From assembly GCA_028023455.1 (NCBI GenBank), contig JAQFVV010012398.1:8578682-8642681 (forward strand): DNA of 64,000 nt. Reading direction: 5' to 3'. Origin of the DNA: Epiperipatus broadwayi (taxonomy: Eukaryota > Onychophora > Udeonychophora > Euonychophora > Peripatidae). Both the position numbers and the translations under genes were made by a program. The stretch's first letter is position 1. Each line of letters begins with the position of its first letter. Positions 33,513 through 42,639 of the stretch are shown piece after piece. The notes beneath the pieces are model-generated. The model ran no database searches. It worked only from the letters and a program-made list of their open reading frames with translations, and had not been told where the DNA came from.

Positions 33513-36500
33513 CTAAACAAAAATGATGCAATATGTATATATTATATATTTTTACTAATTATATTACCCGAATACATTAGAATATTCACTTATTTGAAAT
33601 AATATTAATTTTTTATGTGCCATCTAAAGAATTTTATAAACTTTTACACATTACCATATTAATGTGGAAGTCAACTACTCATCACACATGTGCTATAAAG
33701 AGAGACAAACATCCCACTGTCAACAAATGTTTGAAAAGCATTTATTAATGGGAGAATGTGTATTTTATAGTGCATGTTTCAAGAGCATTACATTGCTATA
33801 TTAATATAAAAAAAAAATCAACTAATCTTGGCATAGCATATTTCAGTCTATGTTCTAGATGATGACTGAATAATTAATATCACCCCAAATATTACATAAT
33901 TACAGCATCATTAAATTATATATATATATATATAAACAACTGTGCAGAATAGAATTAAATTTCAAGCCAATTACAGTGAAATCATTCATTCATCTGATTA
34001 TTATATAATATAAAACGTCAACTATATCATTTAAGCATAAGCATTAATAAATCGCAAAGTAATTATATATATATAAAGTATTATTGTGAGTATTTATAAC
34101 AAGTAAGAAAAATCTACTTTTCATTTACTAGTAATAAAACTTAAAATTTTTTTTAGCATTAAACCCCAAAAAATCATCAATGTTATCAATCTCTATTATA
34201 CTACAAAAAAAAAAAACTATTTAAGCAATCATATATATTTCTTTGAGATAAAACTCTGGGTCATCATATATTATATATAAAATATGTTTCATATAATACT
34301 ATATTAGTCGTAAATTTTTTTGTAACTAATAGTGATATGTTTTACTATCAAAATATAAGAGTTATTACTTAGCACAAATAAACTCACCATTGTTTCAAAT
34401 AAATAAGGTGGTATTAAACACGTTATAGAAGGCAAAAATAAATATTTATTTTTTTCAAGGGCATTATTCAAAGTAGCATTTGATAAATGATAAATAATTT
34501 TGTGAATTTAATTAAGTTTACTACTATACAAAGCAGTAAGTACACCTCTGCTTGGTTTTTTTTTTTTTTACAAATATTTATATTTTTGAGGACATAAAAA
34601 AAATTTAATTAATAAGATTAAAGACAAATATAAAGCAAATATCATAGGGAAACAAAAAACAATAAAACATTACTAAGTAGGCTTGCCAATTGCTGTAGAT
34701 AAGAGTTTGAAACTTTTCTATCCTTGTTAAACTTTAAAATTACTAGAATTGGATATACATTTGACCATCTAGAAAATAAATTCTGATTAAAACAAACATT
34801 TTTCAATTACTAGTGAGATTCAAATCAGAATCATGGATATAACTGAAAGATATGCTACTTTTTACCATGATGCGCTTTTAAAGTTAATATTAATATTATT
34901 TCCATAGCTATCATGTTTAAATTAAATAACAGAATTTCATAATATGTTATCAAGGCAATACTACAATTAGATAGTATATAAAAACACATTTACTATCTAA
35001 TTATAGAATTATTTATAATAGATTAATGGTATTTTATTGATTTATTTAATTATGAGGCTATAGGATTTTAATCTCTATATAATAACCAGTTATGTGTTGG
35101 CACTTAAATTAAATGTAAGATATCACACCCACCTACTATTAAATTTTTCAGTATTGCTACTATTTTTTGTCTGCTTAATTTGAAACTTCATATCATACAG
35201 ATAGCAATGCTGGACACGTTAAGCTTAGATTGTATGATATTTTAATCTAATGCTTTAATATCCTAGCACCTCACTGAGGAAGCCAGTAGCAGAAACCAGT
35301 CTGGGGTTGGGAATATTCTGCAAAGCTTGTTAAGAGCTTATTTGTGAGCTCTCTATATAACATATATATACAACAAAATATTTAAATCATAATGAAATAT
35401 AAAATTATTTTCACTAGAATGTGTAAATTAATAATTAATATGGCATTAGAATTTACCAAATTACTTAGCTAGACTTTCTATCCAAAACATCTTTATCAAA
35501 GCTGTACATATTTTAGATATTAAGAGGAAGACATTCAATACAATGCAATTGCTAAAGAGACTGCTTTACTTTAATAATAAATAATTTCTGAATATGACCA
35601 CATTGCTTGATCACTATGGTTTTTTTTAAATCAACAGTCAATTTCCTGATCACTAAACATATACATACATCTATTAAAAATCACAAAATGTTTTGAATTT
35701 ATTCATTAATACACATTTTTGTTGTTAATATTAGCATTCTATTAACATTTTTCCAGCACTATGGCAGTCATCAACTCGGGAGTAGATGGCATTGAAGAAT
35801 GTTACAAAGATATCCAAAATCAGATAATGGCTGTTTAGTTGTTACATATTATGCACAATCTATAATGTGATGTAATGTAATGAATATTAAATAATTTATT
35901 CAGGGTTACATATAACTAACTGGATAATATTTCTATTAGATATTATATGTGCAATAGTCTTACTGTATCTATAGATTCTCCATCCAAGAATTCAGTAACT
36001 GAAGTGATTGAAAATATATTTAATAAAAAATTTTAAATGTGTAAATTTGAATTTACATATTTTATATCAGCTGCTATCCTTAGGAATGTTATTCTAAATC
36101 ATCTCTCATTCACTTTTCAATTTTGCACATTTTTGCATTAAATCAGTTACATAATTGTTTTGTTTATAGACTTATTACTATACTGCTCTTTTTACAACTG
36201 TAATATATGGTGTGTATATATATATTGTTTTAGTAATTATTTTGATTTATGCATTAATATATACATTTTATAAAAATAAAAAACCCAATTGCATTTATTA
36301 AAATGTAAATTACATAGATTGATATTATCCAGAGTTTCAAGTATTAAAAGAAAAAATTCAGAATCAAATGTAGTTGCTGGGGAGAATTTCTCTTTAACTA
36401 CAATAATAATTTCCAAGTTTTTTTAGACATCATAAATACTTTGCATATCAAAATCTACATAGAAAAATTCTTACAAATTCAAAAGTGAATAGTCCTGAAT

Positions 36501-39500
36501 GTTTTGAATGTAACATAAAGACACTTGACTTAGTAATTAATTTTAATAAAACTGAATTTATGGAAGGAAATCAAAACATTGTTCATATCTGAATGTTTTA
36601 GTTTTCTCTCATATGATTACATATAAATTTCTAAGAAAAATTAAAACTAAATTTGTAAATTGTTGGTATTCAATATGGAATTGTCAATTGCATTAGAATA
36701 TTAATCATGCAATGTAATGCATGATTAAAACTGTAATGGAATAATTAAAGTATACAAATAAATTATTAATAATTTTAAAAGTTTTATAAATGTAAAATAA
36801 AGAAATATATATTTTAAAAATATAAAACAATTTGCATAAAAGAAATAAACAAAAATAAAAAACAAGAAAGTTAATATTTATAAAATTGTTAAAAATGTAT
36901 AAATATATATGATTAAATTTATTAAAATATTTATATTCTGTAAAATTTATAATGAGAGTATTATATATAATGTCTTATTTAACTATATCTATTTATATAT
37001 GTATAAATATGTTCTAATTGTATGGTCATATATATTTGAATATTGTAGTTCTGATGAAGACCTCTGTTCAATCGAAACCATAAGAAAATATCAAGGAATA
37101 AATTTTATTTGACTATAATGTAAAAAGTGATTAAATAAAGTGGATAAATGATCTTACATATATAAAAAATCCAAAAGAATTATTTACTTTCTTTTTCTTT
37201 TTAAAAACTTTATTCATTTACATGACCCATATACTCCAATACATTTGAAATCATATTTTTAGAGAAAAAGAGTTTATTGTTATTAATTTTTTATTAATAA
37301 TATTGGTGATGGTTTTATTTTTTTTTTGTATAAATGATATTATTTAGTTATATTTGGATTATTTCCAGTAATTATTTGAATTGTTAAATGTTTTTTTTTA
37401 ATTAAACAATGCTTCAAATATTATAATTCTTCTCTCTTCAGTTGTTGCTGGACTGAATAATCACACTGCTAGCAATGAATATTGAACCAATAATCTTTAG
37501 AGAGGTAAATGCTCAATTTAAGATCATACTATAATTAATTATTTTATCAAAAATATCAATCAAAAATTTACTTTAATTATGAGTCCCTTCATTATTTTTT
37601 TTTAAAGAGCAAGCTTAGTAAATGGTTTCAAATTGGTATAAATTGTCATGCTATGTTAGAATTATTGTTATATATGTACATCATAGGATAATAGCAAATA
37701 AATCTATAAGTTAATTCTAGTATGATAATTTATGTTTGAAAATCACTTATTAATCTTATCATTAAAAGAAAAAAGAAATCAGGACTCTCATAGATAAGAA
37801 TATAAAACTTCCACTTCCTATCACTTATTGCAGAATAGTCTACTTAGTTGGAGCATCGCCTTAAAGTCAGCAATTAGGATTAAATCTCCATGTTAGTTTA
37901 TCATTATCATTGTTCAAATCAATAATATTTTCAAAGAAAGGAAAATAATATCATTCAAAACATTGTGTTCTATATTAACCTAGTGAATACTTTAATAAAC
38001 CATTAAAAATATAAAAGTTAAATAAAATTTGAATTTTTCTAAAGACCCTTAACAGTTTAATTAGCTAATAAAAATAGTTCACTATATAACTAAAAAGCAA
38101 TATGTCACTGCTGACCTAGAAATTTTCCAAACATGTATTAGACAGACATTTAATAAATAAAGCATTTAAAAAATACATGAATTTTTTTCTTTCCCAAAAT
38201 AACTCAGAAAACTTTTTAAACAATAAAAATTATAATATCATTAATAAATATTTCTATGTTTATGTGATACAATCCAGTCTTCAAATTTAAAAACTAGCAT
38301 GCAATTTATTATGTTATTCTAACTTTGAAATGCTACAATGATAACAGTCATACATGTAATTTCAAATTTTTAGAGATAGTTAAAGAAGCTAATTTGATTT
38401 TTTTTCGGAATGTAACTAATTGTGTGTGTGTGTGTAAATGTATAATAATATAATTAAATGGAAGTGTAAATATATAACTTTTAAGAGGCGTTTTTTGTCA
38501 GTTTTATGGTTGAATGATGTCGTGAGGGTGTTTAATTAAATTTAATAAAGACAACGTGAAAATTTTATCACCTCCTAAAAATTATATATGCGTGGGTGTT
38601 CATTTTTAAAATATACTTACAGGTACATTAGCACTGACACAGACAACAAAAAAGGCTAAAATAAATAAAAATATTGAAATAAATATAATGGGGTTTTTTT
38701 TTTACAATGAAGTATAATATAATCAAAAAAGTAGATCAATAATTTAGTCTTATTAGAATTTTTAATAAAAAATATTTAAAATGTTTAAAAAACATTAATT
38801 AGTAAATAAAAAGCTAAACATATGTATATATAACATACTTGCTTATCAAATCACGCACAAGTGTGTAAGTAAATTAATGGCTAGACATCCATATCAGTGC
38901 CTAAAGAATATTCAACAACTATCAAATCACGCACAAGGGTGTAAGTAAATTAATGGCTAGACATCCATATCAGTGCCTAAAGAATACTCAACAACTATTT
39001 CTTCACTACATAGTATTACGTCTTACAGCTGCGACTTTTCAACTTTTCACGTACTCTAGATCAGCGGTATGCAACCTGTGGATCGCAACCCCTCAAGGAG
39101 TGCAGAAAAATTGTCGGAGATGCATGAAAATTTTGAGAAGTTCTCATGTTGGATAATATGCAGTTTTTACAAAGATCTTATATCAAATCGTATGTACTGA
39201 AATATAATATAAAGATAAATATTTGAATGTGATAAAACGACTTTTATTATTACTATCCTTATATACTTTTTATAGAATGATAACAATATATAATGGGTTG
39301 TGTAAAATTTCAATCTGATTATGGAGGTCACAAGTGTAAAAAAACTTGCGCACCATTGCTCTAGGATTGCAATATCTCTATACATTGTCATAGTAATATA
39401 TAATAAATATTTATAACAATATAAAAACAGCTTATGTTTTAATTTTAATAAGAACAAGTAAATACGTACCACTTACAAAAGGATATTAGCATAAATTGAA

Positions 39501-39658
39501 AACTACTGTCTATACTTACGATATCTTATAAATAATAGCCATATATATATAATCTTATAATTCGTATTTATAATTATAACAAAATACTCTTTTTTTAATT
39601 ATTTATTTATAGAATAAAATAAAAATAATAACTTACCAAAAATGAATATTAACTTCAT
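33225..39658 (-). CDS. Three-exon gene for a 114-residue secreted Pro/Tyr-rich protein
   Basis: CDS joins 39658-39637 (22 nt), 38655-38621 (35 nt) and 33512-33225 (288 nt) on the minus strand. Both introns obey GT-AG (donors GTAAGT at both, acceptors TTTTAG and TGTTTAG), and phases match (1, then 0), giving one uninterrupted frame. Residues 1-16 (MKLIFIFAFFVVCVSA) are a textbook signal peptide with a VSA cleavage site. The 98-residue mature chain has no Cys, 20 Pro and 15 Tyr, with seven YP dipeptides clustered at residues 53-79 and a GYQYNYY block at 82-88, and it ends PISTY. Such composition is typical of extracellular structural, cuticle or shell/egg-case matrix proteins, but I recognise no family. 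Intron 1 is ~1 kb and carries a hAT MITE and a fresh duplication; intron 2 is ~5.1 kb and holds a hammerhead repeat. Confidence 0.82.
34000..35215. other. Intron 2 sequence, AT-rich, nothing recognised
   Basis: Part of the ~5.1-kb intron of the secreted-protein gene. Short TA and poly-A/T runs only. Confidence 0.5.
35274..35301 (+). ncRNA. Type I hammerhead core inside intron 2
   Basis: CTGAGGA (35274-35280) satisfies CUGANGA. It is followed by a short stem II (GC CAGTA GC), GAAAC (35292-35296), CAGTC with the predicted cleavage after C35301, then TGGGG. The outer stem I pairs AATATCC (about 35258-35264) with GGGAATATT (35310-35318) around internal loops. Stem III is the ACCAGT type with only a 2-nt loop, so a dimeric fold would be needed. 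It is antisense to the host gene. It is flanked by AAGCTTGTTAAGAGC (about 35323), as in the 32.5-kb element. Confidence 0.68.
35340..37020. other. Intron 2 sequence, AT-rich, nothing recognised
   Basis: No motif beyond microsatellite-like TA runs. Confidence 0.5.
37051..37078 (+). ncRNA. Hammerhead-like motif of PLE-terminal type
   Basis: CTGATGA (37051-37057), 16 nt, then GAAAC (37074-37078). The two core blocks are perfect and correctly spaced, and AGACC...AATC resembles the decayed stem II of PLE-associated hammerheads. No convincing stem III or UH cleavage site follows, so I call it a relic. Confidence 0.45.
37831..37892 (+). repeat. tRNA-like SINE relic
   Basis: ACTTAGTTGGAGCATCGCCTTAAAG then GGATTAAATCTCC follow the A-box, anticodon-arm, B-box order of a tRNA. 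The CCTTAAA anticodon-loop word is shared with the tRNA-like repeat at 50575-50662. Lies in intron 2. Confidence 0.45.
38621..38655 (-). CDS. Exon 2 (35-nt microexon) completing the signal peptide
   Basis: Acceptor TTTTAG ends at 38656 and donor GTAAGT begins at 38620. It encodes the rest of Ala8, then FFVVCVSANVP. The phase-1 entry and phase-0 exit fit exons 1 and 3 exactly. Confidence 0.78.
38845..38996. repeat. Recent tandem duplication of a 76-bp unit
   Basis: 38845-38920 and 38921-38996 differ at only about two positions (GTGTGT/GGGTGT and ATATTC/ATACTC). The unit starts ATCAAATCACGCACAAG and ends CAACAACT. Lies in intron 1. Confidence 0.92.
39062..39358. mobile_element. hAT-type MITE, 297 bp
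   Basis: Termini CAGCGGTATGCAACCTG and, on the other strand, CAATGGTGCGCAAG are typical hAT terminal inverted repeats, with the GGATCGCAACCCC subterminal segment. Flanking 8-bp duplications CTCTAGAT (39054-39061) and CTCTAGGA (39359-39366) fit the hAT target consensus nTCTAGAn. No transposase; it must have been mobilised in trans. Sits in intron 1 of the secreted-protein gene. Confidence 0.85.
39637..39658 (-). CDS. Exon 1 coding part of the Pro/Tyr-rich secreted protein
   Basis: ATG at 39658-39656 followed by codons for KLIFIF and one base of a split Ala codon, then donor GTAAGT (39636-39631). It is only 22 coding nucleotides, hence missed by ORF scans. The 5' UTR boundary is not visible. 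Confidence 0.75.
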
Positions 39659-39805
39659 GATGAAATTTTCACAACAAAAATCTAATTTAAAAAAAATGCA
39701 ATAGAATTTTAAAAATAATATAAATAAATATATTACAATTTTGAAAGATAAATATATTTTAAATATAATGTATGTAGTAGATCCTATGTGTTTTAAATAT
39801 TATAT

Positions 39806-40440
39806 ATATATATAATTATTCAAAACAATACAATAATTAATACAGTAACAATATTTTAAACAAATATATACCAATTTAATAGAAGTACTTTCAACTATAT
39901 ATTTTAAATCAAAGTTGTGCAATATATAAATGGCTATGTTTTTGTGGAAAGGCATATATTGGGGAATCTCGATGTACATTGGAGAAAAGATCAAGGGAGC
40001 ATTTGTTATTATATAAACGAGTGCAAAAATCAAGACAAGAGAATGTTAGAAATGATGATGTATCACCATCAGTATTTTTTGATCATAATGTAACATGTAA
40101 TTATGGTTTTGATTTTGATTTTAATAAAGTTAAAATTCTGTGTATTGAAAGAAATAATAATAAACGCAAAATTAAAGAAGCTATCTATGTTAATAAAAAG
40201 TGAAAAGCAACAGTTGATAAATAGACAGACAGCCAATATAAAAATTAATGAATTGTGGGAAAATTGATGTATGACGTATTGCTTTTGTTTACATTTGTAA
40301 CGGTTTTTTCTAATACAATTTGAGTCTAGTTGACAACGACTACATAGATAGTTGAAAGTACTTCTATTAAATTGGTATATATTTGTTTAAAATATTGTTA
40401 CTGTATTAATTATTGTATTGTTTTGAATAATTATATATAT
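39806..40440 (+). mobile_element. PLE family 2 remnant between 93-bp perfect inverted repeats
   Basis: 39806-39898 is the exact reverse complement of 40348-40440 (innermost word ATAGTTGAAAGTACTTC). Between them lies a GIY-YIG endonuclease fragment and a short 3' tail. This looks like a severely 5'-truncated PLE with its terminal repeat present in inverted orientation on the other side. The perfect arms imply a recent insertion or arm homogenisation. Confidence 0.75.
39925..40262 (+). pseudogene. GIY-YIG endonuclease fragment (PLE family 2)
   Basis: The main frame (39979-40203) reads MEKRSREHLLLYKRVQKSR, then SVFFDHNVTCNYGFDFDFNK and IERNNNKRKIKEAIYVNKK. Just upstream, in a neighbouring frame, is CGKAYIGESRCTLEK-like sequence supplying the YIG block. 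The pattern (YIGESR...REHL...DH...F.FDFN.V.IL..E.N..KRKIKEA) is the PLE endonuclease. The continuation in another frame (LINRQTANIKINELWEN) matches the end of the 46-kb copy. Confidence 0.75.
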
Positions 40441-40444
40441 TTTA

Positions 40445-41560
40445 TTATAATTGGAATACAGACATTGATTAATAATTTATATATATATATATTGTAACTT
40501 GAAAGGTAAATACATAATAAAAAGTATCAGTCAGAATTACATATTTAAATAAACAATTATATAAATTATATTACTAGGCTGAAACTTACAATATATCAGC
40601 TTAGCACCGAAACTACCGCTCATAAAAAAACAGTTGAGAAAAAATTATAACCTGCATGTTTGCCATTGCTGGATGGTGGGTTTGAGTGGATTTTTATCAT
40701 AGTTTTAATCTCTACATGTCTATATAAAATAAAATTCTAAATTTGATTGGAATTTCACTAATATTAGGATTTTAATATTTTCAAATATAGCGTTCAAATT
40801 TGAAAAATATATTAAATTTTGTTAAGAAGATAAAAAGTAATAGGAAAACTATCACTTATCAAATATTATCATTTAGTTATTGATTTTTATTACCTATTTA
40901 TTCCAATATACATTTGTGCAGAAACATAATATATATGTATGATATTCTTTGTTAACTTTATATGTAATAAATAATACAATAGTAAAAAAAAGTGCATTAA
41001 TAAAGAAAATTAGGTGTTCTTTTCAAAAACTACCAAAAACGTCATCTGTCACATCTAAGTAATGAAAAAGTATGTGAAAATGCAAAAAAGTTAGAACTCG
41101 GGTCACATACTAAAAGAGCACCGAAAAATAACCATGAAAGCATTTTTAATAAAGGTTAACTATTTTCCTCATTAACGTACATTATTACTAGTGCACTATT
41201 CATTACATATATATATATTAAAATGATAATTCTCATGGGGTACAGATATAACATATAAACATTCATCCATATATGATTCATAGTAATAACATATTAATAT
41301 TTTGTCTGAGTCATATCAGTCATCATTCATATATATTGAATTAAATATTTCCATGGACTGTTATTAAAATAATGAATAAAAATAAGGAGATAATATCCAT
41401 GTAATAAATATATATATACACACATAGGAACAACACACTCGATAAAAATGGAACTGGGCACAGCAATATACTTTTCCACAACTATTATTTAAATTGTCTT
41501 TTTTTCATTCACAAATATATCAAAATCAAATCCCCTTGTCAATATATTTCATATGTTATT
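40445..41560. other. AT-rich stretch without gene
   Basis: Upstream flank of the secreted-protein gene region. No ORF or repeat family recognised. Confidence 0.5.
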
Positions 41561-41564
41561 TTAG

Positions 41565-41811
41565 CAGGCAAAACTCTCCGTACAGTAGTGCCACCCTGCA
41601 CCTACCAGAGTAATCAATGAATGCCAGAAGGCTAGTGCATAAAATCCCTATCTAGTGTCTACTCATCCAATATCCCCAGACTAGTTTCTGGCTTGTGGCC
41701 TTTTCAGTGAGGAACCTTGGATCTGAGAGCACTGCATCTAGATCTTAGGATCTAATGCAACCCTCCAGCAGCCACCTTTTATCTCTACTACTGTATGGAG
41801 AGTTTTTCCTG
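41565..41811 (-). mobile_element. Hammerhead-bearing element with 24-bp terminal inverted repeats
   Basis: 41565-41588 (CAGGCAAAACTCTCCGTACA..) and the reverse complement of 41788-41811 (CAGGAAAAACTCTCCATACA..) match at 22 of 24 positions. The element has no ORF and carries a hammerhead on the minus strand. Its flank (AATAACAGTTATG...AAGAATTGGTGATCAGGTGA) recurs beside the copies at 54 and 55.6 kb, so the true unit may be longer. Confidence 0.75.
41665..41722 (-). ncRNA. Type I hammerhead ribozyme, core damaged at G8
   Basis: Stem I outer: ATCCAA (41722-41717) pairs TTGGAT (41670-41665). Core reads CTGAAAA (41707-41701) instead of CUGANGA. Stem II is GGC/GCC around loop CACAA. GAAAC is at 41688-41684, then TAGTC with the predicted cleavage between 41679 and 41678. 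Loss of G8 should inactivate it. The GGC/GCC stem versus AGC/GCT at 55.9 kb is a compensatory pair. Confidence 0.75.
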
Positions 41812-42542
41812 TTTAATAACAGTTATGTGATAGCATAAGAATTGGTGATCAGGTGATATATTTCATATGGTGGTTTAATACCATTTAACTTTAATATATA
41901 GGATATTCTATTTACACTGTGATATGCATTATAAAGTTCTAACAATCAACATTAATTTAGCTACAAACATTCAATGAAAATGCAATCTTTAGCAAATATC
42001 ACAATTGAAAACAATTAACAGGTACAAGTTTAATTCTAATTATTGCACATAAATATCAGCAACCATCAGTATATCAATGAAGAAGATATGCATTTTTCTT
42101 TAAGAGAAAATACACTTCTGTATTAATATAATTTTTCCATTTAATGTTGACAAAAAAATATCATTATTTCACATATTTCTTAATAAGTATATGGTGTTTA
42201 TATCTCATTTTTGTTTAAATATTTTTAATTTTTAGGAAACAATTAGTCTGTTAAAAATATATGGCATTAGGTAGAAAATGGCTTTGTCAATTACTTTGTC
42301 ATTGTTTTTTATTATTTTTTAATTATAAGGTTGGTTTTTTATTCTAAGATTCATCTTGTTTGCACATGTGCTTTTGTTTTATTAAATATATTTTTAGTCT
42401 AAAGGCTGAAATATTTTTTATGTTCTGAATACTATATTACTGTTTATTAGTCTTTTTATTTAAATTGCTTTTTAAAAAATAATGTATGGTTGAAGGTATT
42501 TTTTTAATTCACTTTAATTTTTTGAATTTATGCTTTTAAGTA

Positions 42543-42630
42543 AGCATTGGTGGCCTAGATGTTATTATAGCTGCCTTCCAAGCAGCTGGCCCGAGTTTGC
42601 TTCCCGGTCAACGCTTTGACATATAAAAAA
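42543..42630 (+). repeat. tRNA-Gly(UCC)-derived SINE
   Basis: AGCATTGGTGGCCTAGATG (A box), CTGCCTTCCAAGCAGC (Gly UCC anticodon arm, fully paired), GAGTTTGCTTCCCGG (B box) and GTCAACGCTTTGACATATA (SINE 3' end). Same family as 25285-25382. Confidence 0.82.
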
Positions 42631-42639
42631 AAATATAAA

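Noticed and set aside
33297-33602. 101-codon plus-strand frame opposite exon 3
   Set aside because: Shadow of the minus-strand Pro/Tyr-rich exon; it runs through the splice acceptor and has no motif.
39167-39472. 101-codon minus-strand frame
   Set aside because: Crosses the boundary of the hAT MITE and is rich in Ile/Tyr/Leu as expected from AT-rich noise.
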